From Ectopseudomonas khazarica (lineage in GTDB: Bacteria; Pseudomonadota; Gammaproteobacteria; Pseudomonadales; Pseudomonadaceae): a stretch of DNA of 64,000 nucleotides. This document shows positions 38,750 through 47,246 of the stretch, one piece after another. The DNA lies in assembly GCF_004521985.1 (NCBI RefSeq), contig NZ_SBHZ01000001.1, forward strand, positions 347,604 through 411,603, in the 5' to 3' direction. A model generated the notes under the pieces. That model did not search any database and was not told where the DNA came from. It worked only from the letters and a program-made list of their open reading frames with translations. The position numbers were made by a program, and so were the translations under genes. Numbering within the stretch: the stretch's first letter is position 1; each line of letters starts with the position of its first letter.

Positions 38750-39934
38750 ATGCACAACAACAAGATCGCCATCACTCGACTTCTGCCCCTGACCCTGGCC
38801 ACCGCCGTCGCCCTGGCGACCGCGCAGCAGGCTGCCGCCGAGATCGTCCTGTACGACCAAGACGACACCACTTTCTCCACCGACGGTTATATCAACGCCT
38901 TCTACGTCAACAGCGACGTGGATCGCGATGGCGACCAGTTCGACCGCCGTCAGTCACGGGTGAAGATGGGCTTCCTGCCCAACTGGATCGGTTTCAACTT
39001 CGGCAAGCAGATCGATGACCTCAAGCTGACCGGGCGCTCGTCCTTCTGGGTCACCATCAACGACAGCGAAACCAACGGCACCGATACCGCCATCGACGTT
39101 CGCCAGTTCTACGGCACCGTTTCCAACCCGGAATGGGGCGAGGTGCTGGTGGGCAAGGACTTCGGCCTGTTCTCGCGCTCCAACATCTTCCTCGACGAAC
39201 TGCTGGCCGGCTACGGCAACGTCTCCGACACCCTGGGCCTGGTGGACGGCAATGGCGTGTCCTTCGGCAACATCGGCACCGGCTACCCGTACCCCTTCCC
39301 GACGTCGCAGATCACCTACCGCAACAACAACCTGGCCGAGGGCCTGCGCGTGGCGGTGGGCATCATGGACCCGGTCGACACCAACGACGACAGCGCCACC
39401 GGCAAGGCCTACCAGGAGAACCCCCGTTTCGAGTCCGAGGTCAGCTACCAGTTCGAGGTCGGCGGCTCGACCATCTACACCTGGATCAACGGCGCCTACC
39501 AGACCTCCGAGAACACCGACGACACCGTCGACACGGTGACCTCCAAGGGCCTCGGTTATGGCGTGCAGGCCAAGTTCGGCGGCCTGTCGCTGACCGGTTC
39601 CGGCTTCCAGGCCAAGGGCATCAACCCGTTCTTCACCAACAACCTGGGCGAGCCGACCCTGCGTGACATCGACAGCGATGGCTACCTGCTGCAGGGCTCC
39701 TACAGCTGGGGCAAGAACCGCCTGGCGCTGTCCTACGGCAAGACCGAGGACGACGGCAACGGCCTGGGCGTGGCGGCCGACTACGAGACCCGTGGCATCG
39801 CCTACTTCCGCACCATCAACGACAACCTCAAGCTGGTCGCCGAGTACAACCAGTACCAGATCGATGCCGCCGCCGGCAGCGGCCTGAACGAGGACACCGA
39901 CACCTTCGCCGTGGGTGCGGTACTCAGCTGGTAA
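38750..39934 (+). CDS. Outer-membrane porin of the alcohol-oxidation island
   Basis: A 394-residue beta-barrel porin. Signal peptide about residues 1-28 (ending QQAAA). The rest alternates polar and aromatic residues with many short turns and ends in AVGAVLSW, an aromatic C-terminal residue as needed for barrel insertion. It resembles the porin-like protein of the P. putida ped cluster (PP_2669 region). It may admit alcohols or small acids. It has an ErbR-type promoter and a good terminator, so it is monocistronic. Confidence 0.8.
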   Translation: MHNNKIAITRLLPLTLATAVALATAQQAAAEIVLYDQDDTTFSTDGYINAFYVNSDVDRDGDQFDRRQSRVKMGFLPNWIGFNFGKQIDDLKLTGRSSFWVTINDSETNGTDTAIDVRQFYGTVSNPEWGEVLVGKDFGLFSRSNIFLDELLAGYGNVSDTLGLVDGNGVSFGNIGTGYPYPFPTSQITYRNNNLAEGLRVAVGIMDPVDTNDDSATGKAYQENPRFESEVSYQFEVGGSTIYTWINGAYQTSENTDDTVDTVTSKGLGYGVQAKFGGLSLTGSGFQAKGINPFFTNNLGEPTLRDIDSDGYLLQGSYSWGKNRLALSYGKTEDDGNGLGVAADYETRGIAYFRTINDNLKLVAEYNQYQIDAAAGSGLNEDTDTFAVGAVLSW

Positions 39935-39948
39935 CGCGCAGCGTTCGA

Positions 39949-39982
39949 GGCCGGGCAGGGGGCGACCTCCGCCCGGCCTTTT
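39949..39982 (+). terminator. Intrinsic terminator after the porin gene
   Basis: GGCCGGGC and GCCCGGCC form an 8-bp stem followed by TTTT, 15 bases after the stop codon. Confidence 0.8.
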
Positions 39983-40015
39983 GCCGTCTGTGGCTGCTGC
40001 ATATCCCTGGCCCTG

Positions 40016-40074
40016 TAGCCCGGATGAAATCCGGGGCGTTTTCCGTTGCACATCCCGGATTTCATCCGGGCCAC
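40016..40074. repeat. REP-like inverted repeat
   Basis: Two facing copies of a CCCGGATGAAATCCGGG-type palindrome, the same family that is multiplied at 60417-60940. It lies between the porin terminator and the FIST promoter. Confidence 0.75.
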
Positions 40075-40111
40075 GTCGCGGCTGCATGGCTGCTGTGCAA
40101 GGCGCACCCTA

Positions 40112-40173
40112 CCTAGGAAGGCCCGATCCAGTACTCAAGTAGCATGGGGCGGGCAACCTGCGCTTCGTAGAAT
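40112..40173 (+). promoter_or_regulatory. Predicted ErbR-type promoter of the FIST-ercS' operon
   Basis: CTACCTAGGAAGG gives a degenerate box 1 (CC at 40112), CTCAAGTAGC lies at 40134, and TAGAAT at 40168 is a good -10. The offsets are 22 and 56 bases as in the other promoters, but both boxes deviate. Confidence 0.45.
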
Positions 40174-40207
40174 TTCCACTCGATCAGTAGGTGCATTGGG
40201 GCGTGGT

Positions 40208-41371
40208 ATGGCCTTGGAACAGTCGCAAGGGGTGCTCAGGGCGGTATCCAGCACGAAGGACGTGGAACTGGCGGCCCAGGAACTGGCGCGCCAGCTGATT
40301 CATCCCTATCTGGGCTTCGTGCTGTTCTTCTGCTCGGCGGAATACGACCTCGACGGCCTCGGCCAGGCGCTGGAGGCGCACTTCGGCGGCGTCAGCCTGG
40401 TCGGCTGCACCAGCGCCGGCGAGATCACCCCGCAGGGCTACGACCGGGGCTGCGTGGTGGCGCTGGGCTTCGACCTGCGCTGCTTCTCCATCGCCAGTGC
40501 GCTGATCGATGAGATGGAGCGCTTCAACCTGCTCGACGCGCAACACCTGGTGGACGGCCTGGTCAAGGACTGCCGCAGCAACGAGCTGGCCTCGATCAAG
40601 GGCCACAGCTTCGCCCTGACCCTGCTCGATGGCCTGTCCAGCCGTGAGGAGCTGGTGCTCGGCGCGCTCAGCGCAGCGCTCGGCAGCATCCCGCACTTCG
40701 GCGGCTCGGCGGGCGACGACAACCACCTGACGCATACCCACGTCTATCACGGCGGGCGCTTCCACAGTGGCGCGGCGGTGGTGGTGCTGTTCAACACCTG
40801 GCTGGATTTCGAGGTGTTCAGCACCCACCACATCCAGCCCAGCGGCGACAAGCTGGTGGTCACCCGTGCCGACAGCACCAGTCGCCGGGTCTACGAACTC
40901 AACGCGATGCCCGCCGCGCAGGAGTACGCCGAGCTGATCGGCGTTCCGCTCGATGCCCTCGATCACCGGGTGTTCGCCGCCTATCCGCTGGCGGTGCGCA
41001 TCAGCGATCACTACTACGTGCGCTCCATCCAGCAGGTGCACGACGACCTCAGCCTGACGTTCTACTGCGCGGTGGAGAACGGCATCGTCCTCACCGCCAT
41101 GCATCCCGGCCCGTTGCTGCCCAACCTGGAGCAGCTGTTCGCCGGGCTCGAACAGCGCCTGGGGCCGCTGTTGCTGACCATCGGTTGCGACTGTTTCCTG
41201 CGGCGCCTGGAAATCGAGAACGACGGCGGCGTCGAGTCGGTCGCCACGCTGCTGCGTCAGCAGGGGGTGATCGGCTTCAACACCTACGGAGAGCAGTTCA
41301 ATGGCATGCACATCAATCAGACCTTCACCGGTGTCGCCATTGGCCGACCTGTCGGGCGTGGCGAGCGCTGA
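40208..41371 (+). CDS. FIST domain signalling protein
   Basis: A 387-residue cytoplasmic protein with FIST_N (about 25-215; LIHPYLGFVLFFCSAEYDLD, LVGCTSAGEITPQGY, HFGGSAGDD) and FIST_C (about 220-375; GPLLLTIGCDCFLRRLEI) domains. FIST domains are thought to bind small ligands such as amino acids for a linked kinase. The ErcS' kinase gene begins within its 3' end, and the same pair (PA1975-PA1976) occurs in P. aeruginosa. ATG at 40208 chosen; the open frame extends 54 codons upstream without similarity. Confidence 0.85.
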   Translation: MALEQSQGVLRAVSSTKDVELAAQELARQLIHPYLGFVLFFCSAEYDLDGLGQALEAHFGGVSLVGCTSAGEITPQGYDRGCVVALGFDLRCFSIASALIDEMERFNLLDAQHLVDGLVKDCRSNELASIKGHSFALTLLDGLSSREELVLGALSAALGSIPHFGGSAGDDNHLTHTHVYHGGRFHSGAAVVVLFNTWLDFEVFSTHHIQPSGDKLVVTRADSTSRRVYELNAMPAAQEYAELIGVPLDALDHRVFAAYPLAVRISDHYYVRSIQQVHDDLSLTFYCAVENGIVLTAMHPGPLLPNLEQLFAGLEQRLGPLLLTIGCDCFLRRLEIENDGGVESVATLLRQQGVIGFNTYGEQFNGMHINQTFTGVAIGRPVGRGER

Positions 41372-43943
41372 TCTGCAGGCCCGCTGTGCGGCCCTGGAGC
41401 AGGAGAACGCCAAGCTCAGGCGCATCAACGCGGCGCTGATCGAACGGGTGGAGTCGATCCACTCCCGGGGTGACGACGCTTACGCGGCGTTCCAGCATTC
41501 GGTGGTGCTGTCGGAGCAGGTGCGCGAACGCACCGATGCGCTGAACCAGGCGATGGCCGAACTGAAGTCGAGCAACCAGTTGCTCAGTGACGCGCGCCTG
41601 CGTGCCGAGACCGCCCACCAGCACCTGATCGACGCCATCGAGAGCATTTCCGACGCCTTCGTGCTGTTCGACGATCGCCAGCGCATCGTGCTGTTCAACA
41701 GCCGCTTCAAGGCCCTGTGGGAACGCAGCCGGGCGCGCATCGGCACCGGTACGCGGCTGGAGGAGATTCGCCGCCTGAGCCGCAGCACCGGGCTGGTGGT
41801 GGAAGCGCAACTGGGCCGCGAGGGCGAGCCGAGCCTGTTCCGCCTGCAGGACGGGCGCTGGGTCCAGGTCAGCGAGCGGCCGACCCGTGAGGGCGGGCTG
41901 GTGATCCTCTACACCGATATCACCGAGGTGAAACAGAGCGAAGCGCTGCGCCGCGAGCAGGCGCTGGCGCAAAAATCCCGCCTGCTGCAGCGCGCGGTCG
42001 ACAACCTGTCGCAGGGCATGGCCATGGTCAATGCCGAAGGGGCGCTGGAGTTGTGGAATCACCGCTTCCTCGAGCTCTGCGGCCTGGCACCGATCAACGC
42101 CCACCGGCCGTTCGCCGAGGTCATGGCCGAGAGCGAGCTGGAGCCGCTGACCCCGGAAAGCCGCGACGCCAATGGCAAGCTGTTGCGCCAGGTGGAAGTG
42201 CGCCTGTTCGATGGACGCATGCTCGAGGTGCGCACCCATCCGCTGCCCACCGGCGGCTTCGTCAACAGCTTCACCGATATCACCGAGCGCCATCGGCAGG
42301 CGCAGGCGCTGTGCGAGAGCGAGCGCTGGATCCGCCTGATCACCGACCACGTCCCGGCGCTGATCGCCTACCTGTCCGCCGATCTGGTCTACGAGTTCAC
42401 CAACAAGGTCTACGAGGAGTGGTACTGCTGGCCGCGCGGCGCCATGCTCGGCCAGAGCCTGCGCGAGGTGCACAGCGAGGAGCACTGCCAGCGCCTGGAG
42501 CCCTACGTGGAGCTGGCGCTGTCCGGCGAGAGCGTGACCTTCGAGTTCGCCGAGACCAACCACAGTGGCCAGGAGCGCTACATGCTGCGCTCCTACGTGC
42601 CCAATCGCCTGGCCAGCGGCGAGGTGGTGGGGATCTTCGTGCTGATCCGCGACATCACCGAGCGTCGGCGTACCGCCGAGGCGCTGCACCAGGCCTATCA
42701 GCACCTGGAGCAGCGTGTCCGCGAACGGACCGCCGAGCTGACCACGGTCAACGACCAGCTGCGCCGCGAGATCGACGAGCGCACGCAGATGGAGGCGCGC
42801 CTGCGCGAGGCCAAGGGCGAGGCGGAGCGGGCCAACCTGTCCAAGACCAAGTTCCTCGCGGCGGTCAGCCATGATCTGCTGCAGCCGCTCAACGCCGCCC
42901 GGCTGTTTACCAGCGCGCTGCTGGAGAAGCCGGATCTCTCCGGCTGCGAGCCGCTGGTGCGCAACGTCAGCAACTCGCTGGAGGATGTCGAGAGCCTGCT
43001 GGGCACGCTGGTGGACATATCCAAGCTCGATGCCGGGGTGATCAAGCCGGATATCGCGCCCTTCGCCGTCAGCGAGCTGCTGGAGAACCTGGCCACCGAG
43101 TACCGCCAGGTCGCCGGCAGCGAGGGGCTGCGCCTGGATTACCTGCCCAGCTCGGCGCTGGTGCGCAGCGACGTGCAGCTGCTGGCGCGGATACTGCGCA
43201 ACTTCCTCAGTAACGCTATTCGCTACACCGCCAGCGGGCGCGTGCTGCTCGGCTGCCGGCGACGTGGCAACAGCCTGTCCATCGAGGTCTGGGACAGCGG
43301 TATCGGCATTCCTGCGGACAAGCTCGGCGAGATATTCCAGGAGTTCAAGCGCGGCGATACGGTACAGCGCAAGCAGGATCGCGGGCTCGGCCTGGGGCTG
43401 GCCATCGTCGACAAGATCTCGCGCATGCTCGGCCATCGCATCCGCGTGGCCTCGCAGCAGGGCCGTGGCTCGATGTTCGCCGTGGAGGTGCCGCTGACCC
43501 GCCGGGCGCCGCGCGTGCGCGCCGTGCAGGACAGCCCGGATCAGCTGATCGAACGCCTCAGCGGCGCCCGGGTGTGGGTGCTGGATAACGACGCGGCGAT
43601 CTGCGCCGGCATGCGTACCCTGCTCGAAGGCTGGGGCTGTCGCGTGGTTACCGCACTGTCCGAGGAAGACCTGGCGCGCCAGGTGGACAACTACCACGCC
43701 GAGGCCGACCTGCTGATCGCCGACTACCACCTCGACGACGAACGCAACGGCGTCGATGCCGTGGCGCAGATCAACGCCAGGCGCAGCGCGCCGCTGCCGG
43801 CGCTGATGATCACCGCCAACTACAGCAACGAGCTCAAGCAGCAGATGCGCGAGCTTGGCCACAGTCTGCTGCACAAGCCGGTGCGGCCGATGAAGCTGAA
43901 GACGGCGATGAGTCACCTGATGGAGCGCGGGGCGGGGGCTTGA
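41301..43943 (+). CDS. ercS': Soluble hybrid sensor kinase ErcS'
   Basis: An 880-residue cytoplasmic hybrid kinase without membrane segments. A coiled coil (about 25-105) precedes three PAS regions (about 110-215, 230-330, 340-455), a second coiled coil, HisKA with FLAAVSHDLLQPLNAARLFT (His524), the ATPase domain and a C-terminal receiver (LLIADYHLDDERNG). The QPLNAARLF box is typical of the NahK/ErcS' group. In P. aeruginosa ErcS' acts in the ErcS-ErbR cascade for ethanol oxidation. The longest start (ATG 41301) overlaps the FIST gene by 71 bases; GTG 41331 or TTG 41340 are plausible alternatives. Confidence 0.85.
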   Translation: MACTSIRPSPVSPLADLSGVASADLQARCAALEQENAKLRRINAALIERVESIHSRGDDAYAAFQHSVVLSEQVRERTDALNQAMAELKSSNQLLSDARLRAETAHQHLIDAIESISDAFVLFDDRQRIVLFNSRFKALWERSRARIGTGTRLEEIRRLSRSTGLVVEAQLGREGEPSLFRLQDGRWVQVSERPTREGGLVILYTDITEVKQSEALRREQALAQKSRLLQRAVDNLSQGMAMVNAEGALELWNHRFLELCGLAPINAHRPFAEVMAESELEPLTPESRDANGKLLRQVEVRLFDGRMLEVRTHPLPTGGFVNSFTDITERHRQAQALCESERWIRLITDHVPALIAYLSADLVYEFTNKVYEEWYCWPRGAMLGQSLREVHSEEHCQRLEPYVELALSGESVTFEFAETNHSGQERYMLRSYVPNRLASGEVVGIFVLIRDITERRRTAEALHQAYQHLEQRVRERTAELTTVNDQLRREIDERTQMEARLREAKGEAERANLSKTKFLAAVSHDLLQPLNAARLFTSALLEKPDLSGCEPLVRNVSNSLEDVESLLGTLVDISKLDAGVIKPDIAPFAVSELLENLATEYRQVAGSEGLRLDYLPSSALVRSDVQLLARILRNFLSNAIRYTASGRVLLGCRRRGNSLSIEVWDSGIGIPADKLGEIFQEFKRGDTVQRKQDRGLGLGLAIVDKISRMLGHRIRVASQQGRGSMFAVEVPLTRRAPRVRAVQDSPDQLIERLSGARVWVLDNDAAICAGMRTLLEGWGCRVVTALSEEDLARQVDNYHAEADLLIADYHLDDERNGVDAVAQINARRSAPLPALMITANYSNELKQQMRELGHSLLHKPVRPMKLKTAMSHLMERGAGA

Positions 43944-43970
43944 ACGCGGGCCATATCCACAGGGCGCTGC

Positions 43971-44543
43971 CTGCTCAGCGGGCAGATTTCCAGGTCGTGA
44001 GTGGCAATCGGACGGTATGTGTAGGAGCCGGCTTGCCGGCGATCAGGCCACGGATACATGGATCGCCCGCAAGCGGGCTCCTACGACAAGCAGAGCCGTA
44101 GGGTGGATGTCGCCTTTTACATCCACCGCAGCGGTGGATCGGTGAAGCGCGATCCCCCCTGCGACTGCTCAGCGGGCAGATTTCCAGGTCGTGAGTGGCA
44201 ATCGGACGGTATGTGTAGGAGCCGGCTTGCCGGCGATCAGGCCATGGATACATGGATCGCCCGCAAGCGGGCTCCTACGACAAGCAGAGCCGTAGGGTGG
44301 ATGTCGCCTTTTACATCCACCACGGCGGTGGATCGGTGAAGCGCGATCCACCCTGCGACTGCTCCGCGGGCAGATTTCCAGGTCGTGAGTCGCAATCGGA
44401 CGGTCTTTGTAGGAGCCGGCTTGCCGGCGATCAGGCCACGGATGCATGGATCGCCCGCAAGCGGGCTCCTACGACAAGCAGAGCCGTAGGGTGGATGTCG
44501 CTCCTTACATCCACCGCAGCGGTGGATCGGTGAAGCGTGATCC
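43971..44543. repeat. Three tandem copies of a 194-bp composite REP element
   Basis: Copies start at 43971, 44165 and 44359, exactly 194 bases apart, with only a few differences; the third is cut at its end. Each unit holds two sub-elements. The first is a REP pair: GTAGGAGCCGGCTTGCCGGC and, inverted, GCCCGCAAGCGGGCTCCTAC. The second is a GGGTGGATGT...ACATCCACC hairpin followed by GGTGGATCGGTGAAGCG. The array fills the 608 bases between ercS' and the acetyltransferase gene and contains no real gene. Confidence 0.93.
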
Positions 44544-44551
44544 GCGTGTGA

Positions 44552-44971
44552 TCAGTCATCCGCGATCAGGCGCTTGCCCAGGCTCACCGAGGCATCGATC
44601 TGGTAACCAAGCCGTTCGTAGAAGGCCAGCGCGGCGGCGTTGGTGTCGCGCACCTGCAGGCTCAGTTTGGGGCAGCCCATGGCCAGCAGCAGCGTCTCGA
44701 TATGGGCCATCAGCTGGCGCGCCAGGCCGCGCTGGCGCTGCTGCGGGCAGACCGCCAGGTAGTTGACCCAGCCACGATGGCCTTCGTAGCCGGCCATCGC
44801 CGAGGCCACCAAGGTGCCGTCGATCTCGCCGACCAGAAACAGCTCGGGCTGCACCTGCAGCTTGCGCTGGATGTCCTTGTACGGATCGTTCCAGGGGCGA
44901 GTCAGGTCGCAGCGTTGCCAGAGGTCGACGACGGCGGCTTCGTCGCTCGGTTGAAAGGGGCGGATCAGCAT
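44552..44971 (-). CDS. GNAT family acetyltransferase (YpeA-like)
   Basis: A 139-residue acetyltransferase. VNYLAVCPQQRQRGLARQLM is the acetyl-CoA-binding motif A (Q/RxxGxG/A) and LQVRDTNAAALAFYERLGYQ is motif B. The N-terminal MLIRPFQPSDEAAVVDLWQR and length match E. coli YpeA. The substrate is unknown. It is not obviously linked to alcohol oxidation and ends at the repeat array. Confidence 0.87.
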   Translation of the reverse strand: MLIRPFQPSDEAAVVDLWQRCDLTRPWNDPYKDIQRKLQVQPELFLVGEIDGTLVASAMAGYEGHRGWVNYLAVCPQQRQRGLARQLMAHIETLLLAMGCPKLSLQVRDTNAAALAFYERLGYQIDASVSLGKRLIADD

Positions 44972-45025
44972 GGCGGACTCCCGTGAATGAGGCCGCCGTT
45001 TTAGCACAAGCGGATGACGCTGGCG

Positions 45026-45691
45026 CTAGCGTCGCAGGTAGGAGGCGAAGTCGATGTCGCCGGCCGAGAGAATCGCCTGCACCCGGTTGTGCACGCCCAG
45101 CTTGCGCAGGATGGCCGAGACATGCGCCTTCACCGTGGTCTCGGCGATATCCAGGCTGTAGGCGATCTGCTTGTTCGACTCGCCCTTGGTCATGCGCTCG
45201 AGCACCAGCAGCTGCTTGCGCGTCAGGGCCTGCAGCAGTTCCGGCGGAATGCTGTGGTTGTCGTGATGCGCGCGCGAGCTGCCGCTCTTCTGCGAGCGGA
45301 TGATGTCCGGCGGCAGGTAGACGTTGCCGTCGAGAATCTGCGCGATGGCGTCGGTCATCTGCGCCCGTGGCGAGGACTTGGTGATGAAACCCACCGCGCC
45401 ATAGGTGATGGCCTGCAGCACGATCTGCTTGTCTTGTTCGGCGGAGACGATCACCACCGGAATGGTCGGCGCCTCGTTGCGCAGGTTCATCAGCCCGCCC
45501 AGGCCGTGCATGCCGGGCATGTTCAGGTCGAGCAGGATCAGGTCCAGGTCGTCGTGGTTCTGGGTCAGCTCCAGGGCGCTGTCCAGGTCGGCGGTTTCCA
45601 TGATCTCGCTACCGGGAAAACCGTCGGCGATGACGTTATGGATGGCTTCACGAAACAGCGGATGGTCGTCGGCAATCAGAATCTTGTACAT
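45026..45691 (-). CDS. erbR: LuxR-type response regulator ErbR (AgmR)
   Basis: A 221-residue NarL/FixJ-type regulator: receiver ([20 protein letters not shown]; phosphorylated Asp in [13 protein letters not shown]) and a C-terminal LuxR helix-turn-helix ([39 protein letters not shown]). Sequence and length agree with P. aeruginosa ErbR/AgmR and P. putida PedR1, which activate PQQ and ethanol-oxidation genes. It follows the CxxxCW gene by 23 bases, so it is probably expressed from that promoter and could amplify its own synthesis. Confidence 0.95.
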   Translation of the reverse strand: MYKILIADDHPLFREAIHNVIADGFPGSEIMETADLDSALELTQNHDDLDLILLDLNMPGMHGLGGLMNLRNEAPTIPVVIVSAEQDKQIVLQAITYGAVGFITKSSPRAQMTDAIAQILDGNVYLPPDIIRSQKSGSSRAHHDNHSIPPELLQALTRKQLLVLERMTKGESNKQIAYSLDIAETTVKAHVSAILRKLGVHNRVQAILSAGDIDFASYLRR

Positions 45692-45714
45692 GGCCTTGCA
45701 CCTCGTTGTTGTGA

Positions 45715-46290
45715 TTATGGGGTGGCGGTGGGCGTGAGGAAAGCAGCAGGCAGTTCGGCAGGTTGTGCCGGCACCAGGGGCAGGCCGGCCTGCTCCCAGG
45801 CGTCGATGCCGTCACGGTACCAGTAGAGCTGGCGGTAGCCCAGGGCATGGGCGCGGCGCGCGGCGTTCCAGCTCAGCCAGCAGTCGGAGCGGCAGTAGAA
45901 CGCCAGCGGGTGCTGCTGGTCGCCGCCGCTGGCCTGCTGCAGGTAGTGGGCGAAGTAGCGCTGCCACTGGGGCGCGAGGTTGCCATCTCCGGCATTGGCC
46001 AGCCACAGGCTGCCGGGGAGGTTGGCGTGGGGCGCATCCTCGATGAAGCGACCCTGCAACCAGGGGCGTCGATAGACGTCGATCAGCGTGGTTCGTGGTT
46101 GCTCGGCCAGCAGCCGCTGCAGGGCGGGGGTGTCGAGCGTCTGCACGCCTTGCAGCTGTTCCGGCGTGGGGCTGCGGTACTGCGTGCTGCGGTAGCCGTC
46201 TGCGTCGAACAGCTCGTCGGACTGCACCAGGCAGACCAGCAGCAGCGAGGCAAGCATCAGGCCTGCACGCAAAGGCAGACGGTACTTCAT
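45715..46290 (-). CDS. PQQ-dependent catabolism-associated CxxxCW rhodanese-like protein
   Basis: A 191-residue exported protein. Signal peptide about residues 1-24. The rest resembles a rhodanese fold ([37 protein letters not shown]). The active loop [17 protein letters not shown] holds Cys133 and Cys137 before Trp. This family is found only with PQQ-dependent dehydrogenase systems; its reaction is unknown, perhaps redox or sulfur chemistry in the periplasm. It heads an operon with erbR. Confidence 0.88.
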   Translation of the reverse strand: MKYRLPLRAGLMLASLLLVCLVQSDELFDADGYRSTQYRSPTPEQLQGVQTLDTPALQRLLAEQPRTTLIDVYRRPWLQGRFIEDAPHANLPGSLWLANAGDGNLAPQWQRYFAHYLQQASGGDQQHPLAFYCRSDCWLSWNAARRAHALGYRQLYWYRDGIDAWEQAGLPLVPAQPAELPAAFLTPTATP

Positions 46291-46320
46291 GGCAAGGTCT
46301 CTACTTATAGTTGTCCCGGT

Positions 46321-46382
46321 ATTACAGGCCATGGTCGCAGGCTTGGGAATTCTACGTTGGAGAGGAAAACCAGTACCAAAGT
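46321..46382 (-). promoter_or_regulatory. Predicted ErbR-type promoter of the CxxxCW-erbR operon
   Basis: On the minus strand, box 2 CCAACGTAGA starts at 46360 and a -10 TGTAAT at 46326, the usual 34-base offset. The box 1 place (46382) holds ACTTTGGTAC, which is the dyad-related form; read on the plus strand it is TACCAAAGTAGTAGAAAGG, close to the eraS promoter box. Confidence 0.55.
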
Positions 46383-46454
46383 AGTAGAAAGGCCTGGCGG
46401 AGCAGCGGCCGAATACCCGTGGCAGGCGCCAACCGCTCGGGCTGGCGCGCCGGT

Positions 46455-47246
46455 TCAGCCGGCCTTGCGCAGGGCGGCATGCTGCGGGTTGAAGGTGAGC
46501 ACGGCGAGCAGTGTCAGCACCAGGCTCAGGCCGATGCAGATCAGCAGTGCCTCCACCTGCAGGCGCAGGTACAGGGCGTTGCGCAGCAGCTCCACGGCGT
46601 GTGTGAAGGGGTTGAACGCGCACAGCCAATACAGCCACTCGCTGGACTCGCGCATCTTCCACAGCGGGTAGAGCGCGGACGACAGGAAGAACATGGGGAA
46701 GATGACGAAGTTCATCACCCCGGCGAAGTTCTCCAGCTGGCGTATGCCATTGGACAGCAGCAGCCCCAGTGCGCTGAGCAGCAGCGCGACCAGCAGCAGC
46801 GCCGGCAGGGCGGCGAGCAGGCCCCAGGCCGGTGGTTGCACGCCGTAGACCCAGGCGATGGCGAGGAAGGCGTACACCTGCAGCAGCGAGATCAGCGCCG
46901 TGGCCAGCAGCTTGGCCACCAGCAGGAAGGCGCGTGGCAGCGGGCTGGTGAGCAGCACGCGCATGCTGCCCATCTCGCGGTCGTAGACCATCGACAGCGA
47001 CCCCTGCATGCCGTTGAACAGCAGGATCATGCAGGCCAGGCCCGGCACGATGTAGGTGTCGTAGGTGATGTAGGTGTCGTAGGGCTCGATGATGGCGATG
47101 CCCAGCGCCGCACGAAAGCCGGCGGCGAACACCAGCAGCCAGAGCAGCGGACGCACCAGGGCGCTGAGAAAACGCGAGCGCTGCAGGACGAAGCGCAGCC
47201 ATTCGCGCAGCACGATGCCGCGCAGGCATTGCCAGTAGGCGCTCAT
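46455..47246 (-). CDS. ABC-2 type permease of the quinoprotein island
   Basis: A 263-residue permease with about six transmembrane helices and the ABC-2 core (PGLACMILLFNGMQGSLSMV, REMGSMRVLLTSPLPRAFLL, FPMFFLSSALYPLWKM). ABC-2 systems export lipids, polymers or drugs. It is translationally coupled to the ATPase gene (ATGA). This permease/ATPase pair is a regular companion of PQQ alcohol dehydrogenase clusters, with unknown cargo. Confidence 0.88.
   Translation of the reverse strand: MSAYWQCLRGIVLREWLRFVLQRSRFLSALVRPLLWLLVFAAGFRAALGIAIIEPYDTYITYDTYIVPGLACMILLFNGMQGSLSMVYDREMGSMRVLLTSPLPRAFLLVAKLLATALISLLQVYAFLAIAWVYGVQPPAWGLLAALPALLLVALLLSALGLLLSNGIRQLENFAGVMNFVIFPMFFLSSALYPLWKMRESSEWLYWLCAFNPFTHAVELLRNALYLRLQVEALLICIGLSLVLTLLAVLTFNPQHAALRKAG

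Noticed and set aside
41325..43916. 863-codon frame antisense to ercS'
   Set aside because: Shadow of the kinase gene: Leu/Gln/Ala/His-rich, no motif, and the kinase motifs on the plus strand are unmistakable.
44058..44766. Small repeated open frames (MDRPQAGSYDKQSRR type) at 194-base spacing
   Set aside because: They lie entirely inside the REP array and repeat only because the DNA repeats; no ribosome site.
47035..47085. Tandem YDTYI-TYDTYI duplication in the ABC permease
   Set aside because: The 18-base similarity is short and the protein aligns without a gap to the general ABC-2 pattern, so an expansion is not demonstrated.
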